A stretch of 64,000 bases of DNA. Source: Alphaproteobacteria bacterium. Its GTDB lineage: Bacteria; Pseudomonadota; Alphaproteobacteria; Micavibrionales; Micavibrionaceae. Position numbers and translations under genes: made by a program. Within the stretch, counting starts at the first letter, position 1, and the number at the start of each line of letters is the position of its first letter. The notes beneath the pieces were generated by a model. That model saw only the letters and a program-made list of their open reading frames with translations. It was not told the DNA's origin and ran no database searches. The DNA lies in the NCBI GenBank assembly GCA_021775955.1, contig JAJFGU010000011.1, positions 1 through 64,000 of the forward strand. The letters are read 5' to 3'. Shown one piece after another: positions 42,625-52,370 of this stretch.

Positions 42625-43939
42625 CCGGACATTAGAGCAAAAGCTCTATGCGCTGTATAACCTTTCCCGCGACAAGAAAATCGATCTGTCCTTTCGCCCG
42701 CCTTATCTGGAGCTTTTGGAAGGCTTTGGCAATCCGCATCTGAACCTGCCTCCCGTTATTCATGTCGCCGGCACCAACGGCAAAGGCTCGATTGTCGCCA
42801 TGCTGCGCACGATGCTGGAGGCCGCCGGGCATAAAGTCCATGCTTACACCTCACCGCATCTACAGCGCTTTAACGAACGCCTCTATCTGGCAGGGGAAAA
42901 TATTGATGACGCGGCGCTGGAAGTGCTGATTGACGAGGCGCTCGCGCTGAATAGCGGGCAGGACGTTACATTTTTTGAAATTACCACCGCGATGGCGTTT
43001 GCGGCTTTTTCAAGGGCCCCGGCTGATTTTACCTTGTTGGAGGTCGGGCTTGGTGGACGGCTGGATTGCACCAATGTTGTCGAAAATCCTCTGGCCTGCA
43101 TTATCAATACGATTTCCTATGACCATATGGAGTTTTTGGGCAATTCACTGACCCAAATTGCGTCCGAGAAGGCTGGAATCATGAAACCGGGCGTGCCGTG
43201 TATTATCGGGCCACAGACAAAACAAGCGCAGCAAGGCGGTGTGATGGATGTGTTTGAAGAGCGTGCGAGCGCATGCGGCGCGCCGTTATATGTTCACGGA
43301 GTGCACTGGTTCATCGAGCCACAAGGGGCGCAAATGCGTTTTCAGTTTGAACAGAGTGAACTTGCTCTTCCCCAGCCGAATTTGCCGGGCCCGCATCAGA
43401 TCGATAACGCGGGCTCCTCTCTGGCTGCGCTTTATGCCATCAAAAATAAACACGACGTATCGGAAATAGATATAGCAAAATCAATGCGAGCCATTGACCT
43501 TTCGGCACGTCTTGAACGTATCACCCAGCATCCACTTCCGCCTGATTGGGAATTATGGCTTGATGGCGGCCATAACGACAGCGCGGGTCAGGCTCTGGGG
43601 CAGCAGGTTCAGATCTGGAATGACCATGATGGTAAAAATCTGCATATCATTCTCGGCATGAAAGCGGATAAAGACCCGCATAAATTTCTGGAGCCGCTAT
43701 TGCCTCACCTCAAAAGTTTACATATGGTTGAAATCGGTGGGGTTGGCGGTAATGTCAGTCCGGAAGATGTGGCCGCGTTGGTTCAAACGACAGGGACAGG
43801 GTGTACGTTTACAAAAACCGACAATATCAAGACCGCACTCCATGATATTTTAAAAACGAACACACATACACCCGGAAAAGTGGGGGGCCGTATTCTAATT
43901 TGCGGTTCCCTCTATCTGGCAGAGCAAGTATATAAATAG
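42596..43939 (+). CDS. folC: Folylpolyglutamate / dihydrofolate synthase
   Basis: FolC adds glutamate to dihydropteroate or folates. The 447-aa product has the P-loop [30 protein letters not shown]-site [41 protein letters not shown], and the C-terminal ligase domain with [13 protein letters not shown]. The ATG lies inside the accD tail. accD-folC is a common pair. Confidence 0.94.
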   Translation: MHQADLKHPDRTLEQKLYALYNLSRDKKIDLSFRPPYLELLEGFGNPHLNLPPVIHVAGTNGKGSIVAMLRTMLEAAGHKVHAYTSPHLQRFNERLYLAGENIDDAALEVLIDEALALNSGQDVTFFEITTAMAFAAFSRAPADFTLLEVGLGGRLDCTNVVENPLACIINTISYDHMEFLGNSLTQIASEKAGIMKPGVPCIIGPQTKQAQQGGVMDVFEERASACGAPLYVHGVHWFIEPQGAQMRFQFEQSELALPQPNLPGPHQIDNAGSSLAALYAIKNKHDVSEIDIAKSMRAIDLSARLERITQHPLPPDWELWLDGGHNDSAGQALGQQVQIWNDHDGKNLHIILGMKADKDPHKFLEPLLPHLKSLHMVEIGGVGGNVSPEDVAALVQTTGTGCTFTKTDNIKTALHDILKTNTHTPGKVGGRILICGSLYLAEQVYK

Positions 43940-43941
43940 AT

Positions 43942-44646
43942 ATGACCCATAAAATTGCCCTAGTTGATGATGACCGCAATATCCTTACTTCCGTCTCGAT
44001 GGCACTGGAAGCGGAGGGCTATGAGGTTCAAACCTATAATGACGGCGAATCCGGCCTTGCCGGCCTGAATGCCGATATGCCCGATCTTGTGGTCCTGGAT
44101 ATCAAGATGCCGCGTATGGACGGCACGGAGGTTTTAACGAAATTGCGTGAAAAATCGCGTGTACCGGTGATTTTCCTCACGTCCAAGGATGACGAAATTG
44201 ACCAGATCGTGGGTTTGCGCATGGGCGCCGATGATTATATCACCAAGCCGTTTTCCCAGCGCCTTCTGATTGAGCGTATCAAAGCCCTGCTCCGGCGTGA
44301 AAGCCTGCGTGAGCAACCGGATGCGGCGGATACAGAAGAAAGCGAGCGAATCGTCAGAGGCTCGCTGGAGCTGGACGATGCGCGCCATTTAAGCAGCTGG
44401 AAAGGTGAGCCGGTCAACCTGACTGTGACCGAATACCTGCTTCTCAAGGCCCTTGCTATTCGCCCCGGCCATGTAAAAAACAGAGACCAGTTGATCGATA
44501 TGGCGTATGGTGAGAATATCCATGTAGACGACCGAACCATCGACTCTCATATCAAACGTGTCAGAAAAAAATTCAAAAACGTCGACGACGACTTCAACCA
44601 GATCGAAACGCTCTACGGCGTCGGGTACCGCTACAAAGAAGAATAG
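43942..44646 (+). CDS. OmpR-family response regulator, ChvI-like
   Basis: The 234-aa product has a receiver domain with Asp9-Asp11, phosphoacceptor Asp53 ([13 protein letters not shown]) and Lys in DDYITKPF, and a winged-helix DNA-binding domain (~135-230; [33 protein letters not shown]). It is next to a two-transmembrane histidine kinase, and the pair resembles ChvI/ChvG (ExoS), which sense acid and envelope stress in alphaproteobacteria. The name is inferred from layout and pattern. Confidence 0.88.
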   Translation: MTHKIALVDDDRNILTSVSMALEAEGYEVQTYNDGESGLAGLNADMPDLVVLDIKMPRMDGTEVLTKLREKSRVPVIFLTSKDDEIDQIVGLRMGADDYITKPFSQRLLIERIKALLRRESLREQPDAADTEESERIVRGSLELDDARHLSSWKGEPVNLTVTEYLLLKALAIRPGHVKNRDQLIDMAYGENIHVDDRTIDSHIKRVRKKFKNVDDDFNQIETLYGVGYRYKEE

Positions 44647-46330
44647 GTGGCTGCGCCTGGGCTCTGAGCGGCCCGAGCTGCCTGAAATCGATCATCTGCT
44701 TGATCTGTACTGGGGCGGGCCCGAGCGCCGCATCACGGGGCTAACCGCGCGGATTATCGGCGTGAATGCGATTGCTCTTATCATCCTGCTAGGTGGAATT
44801 CTATATCTCGGCCAGTATCAAAAGGGCCTGATAGAGACCAAACTGGAAACGTTTGAAGCCGAGATTGAGCTTCTTTCCGCCGCTATTTCTGAAGGCGCGA
44901 TTGAAGAATCCGAGGGAAAGGCAAGGCTGCGCCCGGACCAGGCCAAAAACATGACGCGGCGGCTCAGCCTCACCAGTGGAAAGCGAATACGCCTGTTTGA
45001 TAACCAGGGACAATTGATTGTCGATTCTGCCGCGCTGCTAAGCCCTGAGGAACTTCAGCACATTGCAAGTCTCTATCAAGGCGCAGAGATGCTCTACACC
45101 GTGCAGGTTCTCAAGAATATGGCGGATTTTATTATTGGTCTGTTGCCGGACCGCCGGGTTTTACCGTTTTATCCGAATGTACGCTCCAAAAAGGCCGCTG
45201 ATTATCCGGATGTACCTGTAGCTTTAACGGGGCAAATCAGTCTGTCTGCCTGGCACAATTTTGACGAAAGCATTTTTCTTTCTGCCGCTGCGCCACTGCA
45301 TACTGACAGATATCTTGCCGGCGCTGTTTTGCTGACGCGTGAAGGCAAGGATATTGAAGACGATATCGGCAAGGTCTGGCTTGATGTATTGCGGGTTTTT
45401 CTGGCCACGCTGCTGGTCACTATTTTGCTCTCAATCTATCTCTCCGGCGTCATTGCCCGCCCCTTGCGAAACCTTGCCAGCGCCGCAGAAGCCGTGCGCA
45501 GGGGTGAGGCCAGTGAAATTCCGGACCTTTCACACCGCCATGACGAAATCGGCGAGCTGTCAATTGTCCTGCGGGATATGACGAATGCCTTGTGGGAGCG
45601 CATGGATTCAATCGAAGCCTTCGCCGCTGACGTGGCGCATGAGCTGAAGAACCCTTTAACGTCGCTGCGTAGCGCAATTGAAACAGCCGCTATTGTTAAG
45701 AAAAAAGCGGACCGTGATAAATTATTCGGCATCATCATGCATGATTTTGAAAGGCTGGATCGTTTGATCAGCGATATATCAAACGCTTCGCGGCTGGATG
45801 CCGAGTTGTCGCGCGAAGCCTTTCAGGCCGTTAACATCAAGGAAGCGCTTTCGCAGCTCATTGATATTTATAAAAACCCTCTGGAGCGTAAAAAATCGGT
45901 CGCCAGCAACAAAGTAAAAATCGAGGATGTTGAAGTACAACTGAATCTGCCCGCTGGTGGCGATATTTATGTATCGGGTATTGAAAGCCGTCTAGTTCAG
46001 GTTTTTGAAAACTTAATCTCTAATGCGGCTTCGTTTTCATCCAAAGGCAAGGTTGTTTCTATCAATGTACGTCAGAAAGAGCGGCACGTACACATAGAGG
46101 TGGAAGACGAAGGTCCCGGGATTCCTGATAAAAAGCTGGAGACAATTTTCGAGCGGTTTTATTCGGAGCGGCCCGAGCATGAGGATTACGGACGGCATTC
46201 GGGTCTGGGGCTGTCGATTTGCCGCCAGATCATCACCGCCCATCAGGGCCGTATTTATGCCGAGAACATTAAGAACAAGTCGGGCAAGGTTAAAGGTGCC
46301 CGATTCAACGTTGTTTTGAATATTTTATAG
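44558..46330 (+). CDS. Sensor histidine kinase, ChvG-like
   Basis: The 590-aa frame starts at a GTG inside the regulator gene, giving an 89-base overlap; no good later start exists before the first membrane segment. It has membrane segments at ~70-90 and ~275-300 flanking a periplasmic sensor domain, a HAMP domain, the H-box [15 protein letters not shown] (His361) and the ATPase with [17 protein letters not shown] and [10 protein letters not shown]. The first ~30 residues (Ser/Thr/Lys) are an out-of-frame reading of the regulator end. Confidence 0.88.
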   Translation: MSEKNSKTSTTTSTRSKRSTASGTATKKNRWLRLGSERPELPEIDHLLDLYWGGPERRITGLTARIIGVNAIALIILLGGILYLGQYQKGLIETKLETFEAEIELLSAAISEGAIEESEGKARLRPDQAKNMTRRLSLTSGKRIRLFDNQGQLIVDSAALLSPEELQHIASLYQGAEMLYTVQVLKNMADFIIGLLPDRRVLPFYPNVRSKKAADYPDVPVALTGQISLSAWHNFDESIFLSAAAPLHTDRYLAGAVLLTREGKDIEDDIGKVWLDVLRVFLATLLVTILLSIYLSGVIARPLRNLASAAEAVRRGEASEIPDLSHRHDEIGELSIVLRDMTNALWERMDSIEAFAADVAHELKNPLTSLRSAIETAAIVKKKADRDKLFGIIMHDFERLDRLISDISNASRLDAELSREAFQAVNIKEALSQLIDIYKNPLERKKSVASNKVKIEDVEVQLNLPAGGDIYVSGIESRLVQVFENLISNAASFSSKGKVVSINVRQKERHVHIEVEDEGPGIPDKKLETIFERFYSERPEHEDYGRHSGLGLSICRQIITAHQGRIYAENIKNKSGKVKGARFNVVLNIL

Positions 46331-46331
46331 A

Positions 46332-46457
46332 TTAACGAATGGCCGGAGCACCTGGATCGAATGTGTGATCCAAATTCATAGTTCCTTTGAAGCCATCGAC
46401 TCTCTCTACAGCAGCGATTGCAAAGTCAGGAGTCAGCATTACTGGAGGTTTCGTCAT
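46332..46457 (-). CDS. Possible 41-aa small protein
   Basis: An ATG at 46457 with AAAAGGG about 8 bases upstream opens a frame starting MTKPPVMLTPDFAIAA and ending FDPGAPAIR. It overlaps the 3' end of the next upstream gene by 32 bases in another frame and ends one base from the kinase stop. The sequence looks balanced rather than random, but no family is known. It could also be an extension of the upstream protein by frameshift. Confidence 0.4.
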   Translation of the reverse strand: MTKPPVMLTPDFAIAAVERVDGFKGTMNLDHTFDPGAPAIR

Positions 46458-46830
46458 TTAACACACCCTTTTCTAATATAAGTACCGCATTCTCTATTGA
46501 GACACCTTCTTTATCTTTTGTTCGGAAGATTATTTTTGTTTTATCCGAGTCAGATGTCTTAGGTACTATATTATATAAAAGGCGCTTATCCGTCAAATTT
46601 GCGAGCTCCATAAGGTCCCTTTTTCCGTTTAACAGACTGATAATATTGATCATTTTCTTTTCTGTTAAATCCGGGTCTTCACTGGTATCCAAAAGCGTAT
46701 AATCGCCCACAGGCTCGTAATCCTGCTTTTCTTCTATAAAGCCAAAAATCTGAAAGGAATGGTCTACAAGCGGATTACGCTTGTATATGAACCACGGTTT
46801 TTCGCTTTCTTCGTTGAATTCAAGTGCCAT
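46426..46830 (-). CDS. Hypothetical protein, 134 aa
   Basis: I do not recognise it. The product starts MALEFNEESEKPWFIYKRN and is mixed charged with no signal or membrane segment. It converges on the histidine kinase and is divergent from ahcY. A 41-aa frame overlaps its end. It looks AT-richer than its neighbours, which may point to recent acquisition. Confidence 0.6.
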   Translation of the reverse strand: MALEFNEESEKPWFIYKRNPLVDHSFQIFGFIEEKQDYEPVGDYTLLDTSEDPDLTEKKMINIISLLNGKRDLMELANLTDKRLLYNIVPKTSDSDKTKIIFRTKDKEGVSIENAVLILEKGVLNDETSSNADS

Positions 46831-46943
46831 AGGGTAATATTAACATGAAATAGAGCAAAAAAAATCCTATTTTGCTTGATTCACGCAAATAGAACCGTCA
46901 TGAATTCATCTGCTTTTTATGAACGCCTTTAAAGGAGAACCAC

Positions 46944-48254
46944 ATGTCCGCCCAACCCGAAGCTGTCGACCAGGATTTTCAAGTCAAAGATATCAGCCTT
47001 GCCGAGTGGGGGCGCAAGGAAATCAGCATAGCCGAGAGCGAAATGCCGGGCCTGATGAGCACGCGCGAGGAATACGCCAAGGAACAGCCTTTAAAGGGCG
47101 CGCGCATTGCCGGTTGCCTGCATATGACGATTCAAACCGCTGTTTTGATTGAAACGCTGACCTCTTTGGGCGCGGAAGTACGCTGGAGCTCGTGCAATGT
47201 TTTCTCGACGCAGGATCAGGCTGCCGCCGCCATCGCCGCCACAGGTGTTCCTGTGTTTGCCTGGAAGGGTGAAACCGAAGAAGAGGCCGTTGAATGCATT
47301 CACAAAACCATTAAGGGCCCGAACGACTGGGTTCCCAATCTAATTTTGGATGATGGTGGCGATCTCACCCGTATCATGCATGAGGATTACCCGGAATTGA
47401 TGAAAGACGTGAAAGGTCTGTCCGAAGAAACAACAACCGGCGTTATGTTCCTGCATGAGATGGAGAAAAAAGGCACGCTCACAGTCCCGGCGATTAACGT
47501 CAATGATTCCGTGACCAAATCAAAATTCGATAACAAATATGGTTGCCGCGAATCGCTTGTAGACGGAATCAAGCGCGCCACCGATGTGATGATGTCGGGC
47601 AAGGTCGCGGTTTGTGCTGGCTTTGGTGATGTCGGTAAGGGCTCTGCCGAGTCCTTACGCTCCGCCGGGGCCCGCGTGCTGGTCACTGAAATCGATCCGA
47701 TCTGCGCGCTGCAGGCGGCGATGGAGGGCTTTGAAGTTGTGACCATGGAAGAAGGCGCCAAGCGCGGTGATATTTTCGTGACGACAACGGGCAACAAGGA
47801 TGTCATCACGCTCGATCATATGCGCGACATGAAAGACCGGGCGATTGTGTGCAATATCGGCCACTTCGATAATGAGATACAGGTCGAACCGTTGCGCAAT
47901 ATGAAATGGAACAATATCAAGCCGCAGGTCGATGAAATTGAATTCCCTGATGGCAAGCGGATTATTCTTCTGGCTGAGGGACGTCTGGTTAATCTCGGTT
48001 GCGGCACCGGCCACCCAAGCTTTGTGATGAGCGCGAGCTTCACCAACCAGACTCTGGCCCAGATCGAGCTTTGGAAGAACTCAGAGAACTATGAGAACAA
48101 AGTTTACGTTCTGCCCAAACATCTCGATGAAAAAGTGGCTTTTTTACACCTTGAAAAGGTCGGCGCGGCATTGTCCAAGCTCTCCAAGGAACAGGCCGAT
48201 TATATCGATGTTCCTGTCGAGGGACCGTTCAAAAAGGACGATTACAGGTATTAG
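46944..48254 (+). CDS. ahcY: Adenosylhomocysteinase
   Basis: AhcY splits S-adenosylhomocysteine to homocysteine and adenosine, keeping methylation going. The 436-aa product has [33 protein letters not shown], the NAD site [15 protein letters not shown], and the C-terminal KDDYRY. AAAGGAG is well spaced. A 10-codon frame ([10 protein letters not shown]) ends within this ribosome site. No known SAM or SAH riboswitch pattern was seen upstream. The stop overlaps the convergent gene by 4 bases. Confidence 0.97.
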   Translation: MSAQPEAVDQDFQVKDISLAEWGRKEISIAESEMPGLMSTREEYAKEQPLKGARIAGCLHMTIQTAVLIETLTSLGAEVRWSSCNVFSTQDQAAAAIAATGVPVFAWKGETEEEAVECIHKTIKGPNDWVPNLILDDGGDLTRIMHEDYPELMKDVKGLSEETTTGVMFLHEMEKKGTLTVPAINVNDSVTKSKFDNKYGCRESLVDGIKRATDVMMSGKVAVCAGFGDVGKGSAESLRSAGARVLVTEIDPICALQAAMEGFEVVTMEEGAKRGDIFVTTTGNKDVITLDHMRDMKDRAIVCNIGHFDNEIQVEPLRNMKWNNIKPQVDEIEFPDGKRIILLAEGRLVNLGCGTGHPSFVMSASFTNQTLAQIELWKNSENYENKVYVLPKHLDEKVAFLHLEKVGAALSKLSKEQADYIDVPVEGPFKKDDYRY

Positions 48255-48583
48255 ACCACCGGAGTAGCAGGCTTACCCTGAAGCGCATGTACAATCTTCG
48301 TTGCTTCTTCAGCCTCCTTTTCGTTTAGCCACTTTCCTTCTTCTAGCCACGCGACAACAACGCTTGGATTGGAGGAAGAGGTTAAAATAGTCCCGCTAGA
48401 AGTTTTTTCTTTAACATCATTGCTTAAAGTGGCTTCTTTTATGCTATCGACCACTTCATCCCTCCCTTTGACGGTAATAGCAGTCTCATAGCCTTCATTT
48501 TCGCCTGTAAAGCTAAACTTAAGATTGATAACCCCACTTTTATGATTAAAAGTAATGAAGTATTCTGATTTTTTCTTTCCCAT
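48251..48583 (-). CDS. Hypothetical protein, 110 aa
   Basis: Unrecognised. The product starts [17 protein letters not shown], has alternating polar and hydrophobic residues suggesting a beta-rich N-terminal half, and ends [18 protein letters not shown] precedes the ATG. Promoter-like sequence P4 lies 55 bases upstream. No signal peptide. It converges with ahcY. Confidence 0.6.
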   Translation of the reverse strand: MGKKKSEYFITFNHKSGVINLKFSFTGENEGYETAITVKGRDEVVDSIKEATLSNDVKEKTSSGTILTSSSNPSVVVAWLEEGKWLNEKEAEEATKIVHALQGKPATPVV

Positions 48584-48637
48584 CTATCTTTCCCTTTTAA
48601 TTATACATAATATATAGAAATTAACGGCACAGGCTGC

Positions 48638-48666
48638 TTTATAGGACATCTCCTACGATATGTCAA
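48638..48666 (-). promoter_or_regulatory. Promoter-like sequence P4 with palindromic spacer
   Basis: On the minus strand TTGACA (48666-48661), a 17-bp spacer, and TATAAA (48643-48638). The spacer holds TAGGA-N4-TCCTA, abutting the -10 as in P1-P3. The start site would be near 48631, with the hypothetical gene starting at 48583. Confidence 0.6.
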
Positions 48667-48695
48667 ATATTGTCTCCAAACCTATTGCAATAAAG

Positions 48696-48971
48696 TTAGG
48701 CCTTTAAATCATCATATTCGGGATGACGGGTGAGCCAGGTAGCGGCAAAACCGCATATCGGTATAGCTTTCATGTTTTCGCTGCGGATATGGGTCATCAG
48801 CGCATGCATAAACTTGCTGGCCGCGCCTTTGCCGCGTAGCTCCGGTGGCGCGTACACATAGTCAATGTACAAAACGTCATCTTTCAGATGCGTATTGGCA
48901 TAGACGATATGGCCGTCATGGTCTTGCTCATAACGGCTGTCCTTTTCATTGAATGTAACCGGGTTGCTCAT
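48696..48971 (-). CDS. Small GNAT-type N-acetyltransferase (YjdJ-like)
   Basis: The 91-aa product resembles the short GCN5-related acetyltransferases: VYANTHLKDDVLYIDYVYAP, the acetyl-CoA loop PELRGKGAASKFMHAL and ICGFAATWLTRHPEY. The substrate is unknown. No obvious partner is adjacent. Confidence 0.82.
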   Translation of the reverse strand: MSNPVTFNEKDSRYEQDHDGHIVYANTHLKDDVLYIDYVYAPPELRGKGAASKFMHALMTHIRSENMKAIPICGFAATWLTRHPEYDDLKA

Positions 48972-48997
48972 ATTGCTTAATATAGTTCATTGCTTTC

Positions 48998-49083
48998 GTC
49001 ATTGCGAGCGCACGCGAAGCAATCCAGTGATATAAGAAAGAGTCTGGATTGCTTCGTCAGGCCAAAACCTTCCTCGCAATGAC
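48998..49083. repeat. GTCA...TGAC double-hairpin repeat (REPIN-like) E
   Basis: Begins GTCATTGCGAGCG and ends CCTCGCAATGAC, with GAAGCAATCCAG and CTGGATTGCTTC facing each other. It is close in sequence to element A at 8188-8268. It lies between the acetyltransferase and purU. Confidence 0.78.
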
Positions 49084-49128
49084 GATAAAAGCTTTGTGAG
49101 CTTTGCAGCTACGTGGTTAAATTCTTTT

Positions 49129-49968
49129 ATGTACATCTTACGCCTTCATTGTGACGATCGGCCCGGCGTTGTAGCGGCGGTAGCCACAGCCCTTTCCAAC
49201 ACCGAGTGCAATATCGAGGAATCGGCGCAGTTTAACGACCATCTTTCCGGCCAGTTCTTTATGCGCGTGGTGTTTGCGCCGCTGAATGAGGGCGCCAAAG
49301 AAAATTTTGAAGCCGCTTTTCAGGATATTGCCAAAACTTTCACCATGAGCTGGCACATTACGCCCGTAGACGCGCCCGTACGTACGCTTATTTTAGTCTC
49401 CAAAGCCGATCATTGCCTCAATGATTTGCTGTATCGCTGGCGTACGAAACATCTTAATATTGATATTGCCGGAGTTGTCTCCAACCATGAAACCTGCCGC
49501 AGCCTGGTTGAGGAACACGGTCTTGCCTTCCATCACCTTCCTGTCAGCAAGAATAATAAGTCCAAGCAGGAAGCGGCGCTGAACGACATTATTGAACAAG
49601 AAAATGCTGAGCTTGTCGTTCTCGCGCGTTATATGCAGGTTTTATCCAGTGATGTCTGCTCCAAATATACCGGGCGCATTATCAATATCCATCATTCTTT
49701 CCTGCCGGGCTTTAAAGGTGCAAAACCGTACCATCAGGCCTATGAGCGCGGCGTGAAGATTATCGGCGCCACCGCGCATTTTGCCACCGCCGATCTCGAT
49801 GAAGGGCCGATTATCGAGCAGGAGACCGTGCGTATTGATCACGCCACCGGCCCGGACAAGATGCAGGCGCTGGGTCGCGATACCGAGGCCCGCGTTCTGG
49901 CCCGTGCCATCCAGCTTTATACCGAGCGCCGGGTTTTCCTGCATGGCGGCCGTACGGTGATTTTATAG
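49129..49968 (+). CDS. purU: Formyltetrahydrofolate deformylase
   Basis: PurU frees formate from 10-formyltetrahydrofolate, balancing one-carbon and purine pools. The 279-aa product has an N-terminal ACT domain (~1-80, LHCDDRPGVVAAVATALS) and the formyltransferase-like domain with INIHHSFLPGFKGAKPY and the Asp motif ATADLDEGPIIEQ. The frame opens earlier at a GTG, but the family starts at the ATG at 49129. Confidence 0.92.
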   Translation: MYILRLHCDDRPGVVAAVATALSNTECNIEESAQFNDHLSGQFFMRVVFAPLNEGAKENFEAAFQDIAKTFTMSWHITPVDAPVRTLILVSKADHCLNDLLYRWRTKHLNIDIAGVVSNHETCRSLVEEHGLAFHHLPVSKNNKSKQEAALNDIIEQENAELVVLARYMQVLSSDVCSKYTGRIINIHHSFLPGFKGAKPYHQAYERGVKIIGATAHFATADLDEGPIIEQETVRIDHATGPDKMQALGRDTEARVLARAIQLYTERRVFLHGGRTVIL

Positions 49969-50013
49969 CGTTTTTCTTGCCGTTGGCACGCCCCGCCTTT
50001 AAACTCATTAGCT

Positions 50014-52365
50014 GTGAGCACCAAAGAAAAATCAAAAACAGGCTTCCTGGACAAACTCGCCGGATGTTTCGGCGGTGGCAAAGCCTTAGAGGTCGAGAAA
50101 GCGCGGCTGGAAGCCTTTCTAGATGCCGTTCCGGGTGAGTATTGCGGCTGGAATCCCGATGACACAATGGTTTCCAGCGAAGGGTTTGCCTCTCTTTTAG
50201 GCCGCGATAGCGTCCGCCACCTTGCTGACATACAAAGCGCGCTGGCTCCGGGTGATGCCGCCGCGCTGGAAGGTGTCTGGAGTCGGCTTCGTGAAAATGG
50301 CGAATCCTTTAATATCACCGCACACAGCCATGACGGCAGTAAGACGTTTCAGCTATCCGGCGCAAGGGGGAAAGATTTTTTCAATATCCTCTGGGTTCAG
50401 GACGTCACCAAGCAGAGCAAACTCGAAACAAACGACGCAGAGCAACAGGATCAGGAGATTGAAAAACTAAAGGCCGCGCTTGATTACCTGCCTGCCTCGG
50501 TCTGGTTGCGCAATGAGCGACAGGAATTGATCCTGTGCAATGACACTTACGCCAAAATTGTCAAAAGCAGCCCGGAAGATATTATTGCGCAGCAAAAAGA
50601 AATCGCACCGCCGCCAAAAAAGAAGAAAAAATCATCGTCTGATCCTGTGCCCGGCGCAGCATTAGCCGAAAAGGCCCTGAAGGAATCGGAAACGCAAATT
50701 GCGCAGGCCCATGTCATCAGCGGCGGTGACCGCCTTTTGATGAAGATTTTTGAAATTCCCATCTCTTCGCACAACATGACTTTGGGCGTGGCCCGCGATA
50801 TTACCGGCGAGGAAGAAATTGCCACCGAGCTGCAGCGCTATAAGGCTGTTAATCAGGAATTGCTGCAGCAATTGCGTACGGCGATTGCCATCTATGATGC
50901 CGATCAAAAACTCGTGTTTTATAACACTGCTTTTGCCCAGCTTTGGGATCTTGACGATGGCTGGCTCAATACCCGGCCCAAACTTGGCGATATCATGGAA
51001 AAACTGCGGGAAACACGCCGCCTGCCGGAGCAATCGGATTTCCGCAAATTCAGGCAAAGCTGGATCGACATGTTTACGCGCCTGCTTGACCCACATGAGG
51101 ATATGTTGCATTTGCCCGATGGCAGCGCGTTGCGGATGCTGGTCATTCCCAATCCGATGGGCGGTATGATGATGACCTTCGAAGATGTCACAAGTGGCCT
51201 GGAGCTGGAATCCTCCTATAACACGCTCATAGCCGTGCAGAAGGAGACACTGGATAATCTGGCCGAAGCGGTTGCGGTGTATGGCGGCGATGGACGGCTG
51301 AAGCTGTGGAATCCTTCTTTCGGACGTCTTTGGGGTCTCAACCCGGAAGACCTGGACGGCGAGCCGCATATCAGCCGGATCGTTGAAAAATTCAAACCCT
51401 TCTTTACCGCCAAAGAATGGGGGAAAGAGCAGGAAGAACTGGTTTCGCTTGGCCTTGATCGCATCATGCATGAGGGCAGACATGAACGCGCCGATGAAAC
51501 TTTAATCGATTATGTGACCGTTCCTTTGCCCGATGGCGGGGTGCTGATTACCTATGGTGATGTCACCGATACGGTGCGGGTTGAAAACGCCTTGCGCGAG
51601 AAAAATGCTGCACTCGAAGCGGCCGAGCAATTAAAACTCGACTTCCTGGCCAATGTCTCCTACCAGCTGCGCACACCCTTGAACGCCATTATGGGCTTTA
51701 ATGAAATTCTTGATCAGGAATTTTTTGGCTCTCTGAACGAACGGCAGAAGGTTTATACCCATGACATTAAAGATGCCAGCGATACCTTGCTTGGCCTGAT
51801 CAATGATATTCTCGATCTTGCCACCATTGAGGCCGGCTATATGACCCTTAACAAAGGGCCTATCAAGATTAAGGATATGCTGGAAAGCCTTGTTGAGCTG
51901 GTGAGTGATTGGGCGCGTAAAGAGCATATCGAAGTGTCGCTGTCCTGCCCGAAAACCATAGGCGCCCTCAATGCCGATGAAACGCGGCTTAAACAGGCCA
52001 TTATCAATTTAATCCGCAACGCCCTGACTTACACCCCCGAGGGCGGCAAGATCGCTTTGAGCGCCAAACGAAAGAAAGACGGCATTGAATTATCGGTGAG
52101 TGATACGGGAATCGGCATTGCCAAAGAGGATCAGGGAAGAATTCTCGAGCCTTTTGTCAGAGCCAGCAATCCTCTTGATGAGAAATCAAAAACACGCGGC
52201 GGCGCCGGGCTGGGGCTGTCTTTGGTTAAAAATATAGTTGCGCTGCATGGCGGTACGCTCGATCTGGCCAGTGAGCGGGGAAAAGGAACGAGCGTTACGT
52301 TGTTTCTACCTTTTGAACCGGCAGAACAAGACGCTAAAAAGTCAGCCAGTAAACAAGCTGCTTAA
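50014..52365 (+). CDS. divL: DivL-type PAS histidine-kinase-like protein (Tyr in H-box)
   Basis: In Caulobacter DivL is a kinase-like protein that stimulates the CckA-CtrA pathway. The 783-aa product has several PAS-like domains (~20-540), a dimerisation domain whose phosphosite reads ANVSYQLRTPL with Tyr550 where kinases have His, and an ATPase domain with NLIRNALTYTPEGG, DTGIGI and GGAGLGLSLVKN. It starts with GTG. It is followed by tsaE-addAB after one minus-strand gene, a typical alphaproteobacterial setting. Confidence 0.88.
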   Translation: MSTKEKSKTGFLDKLAGCFGGGKALEVEKARLEAFLDAVPGEYCGWNPDDTMVSSEGFASLLGRDSVRHLADIQSALAPGDAAALEGVWSRLRENGESFNITAHSHDGSKTFQLSGARGKDFFNILWVQDVTKQSKLETNDAEQQDQEIEKLKAALDYLPASVWLRNERQELILCNDTYAKIVKSSPEDIIAQQKEIAPPPKKKKKSSSDPVPGAALAEKALKESETQIAQAHVISGGDRLLMKIFEIPISSHNMTLGVARDITGEEEIATELQRYKAVNQELLQQLRTAIAIYDADQKLVFYNTAFAQLWDLDDGWLNTRPKLGDIMEKLRETRRLPEQSDFRKFRQSWIDMFTRLLDPHEDMLHLPDGSALRMLVIPNPMGGMMMTFEDVTSGLELESSYNTLIAVQKETLDNLAEAVAVYGGDGRLKLWNPSFGRLWGLNPEDLDGEPHISRIVEKFKPFFTAKEWGKEQEELVSLGLDRIMHEGRHERADETLIDYVTVPLPDGGVLITYGDVTDTVRVENALREKNAALEAAEQLKLDFLANVSYQLRTPLNAIMGFNEILDQEFFGSLNERQKVYTHDIKDASDTLLGLINDILDLATIEAGYMTLNKGPIKIKDMLESLVELVSDWARKEHIEVSLSCPKTIGALNADETRLKQAIINLIRNALTYTPEGGKIALSAKRKKDGIELSVSDTGIGIAKEDQGRILEPFVRASNPLDEKSKTRGGAGLGLSLVKNIVALHGGTLDLASERGKGTSVTLFLPFEPAEQDAKKSASKQAA

Positions 52366-52370
52366 AAAAC

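Noticed and set aside
46831-46943. SAM or SAH riboswitch before ahcY
   Set aside because: The leader is only about 110 bases, and I could not fit the conserved core of known SAH, SAM-II or SAM/SAH classes.
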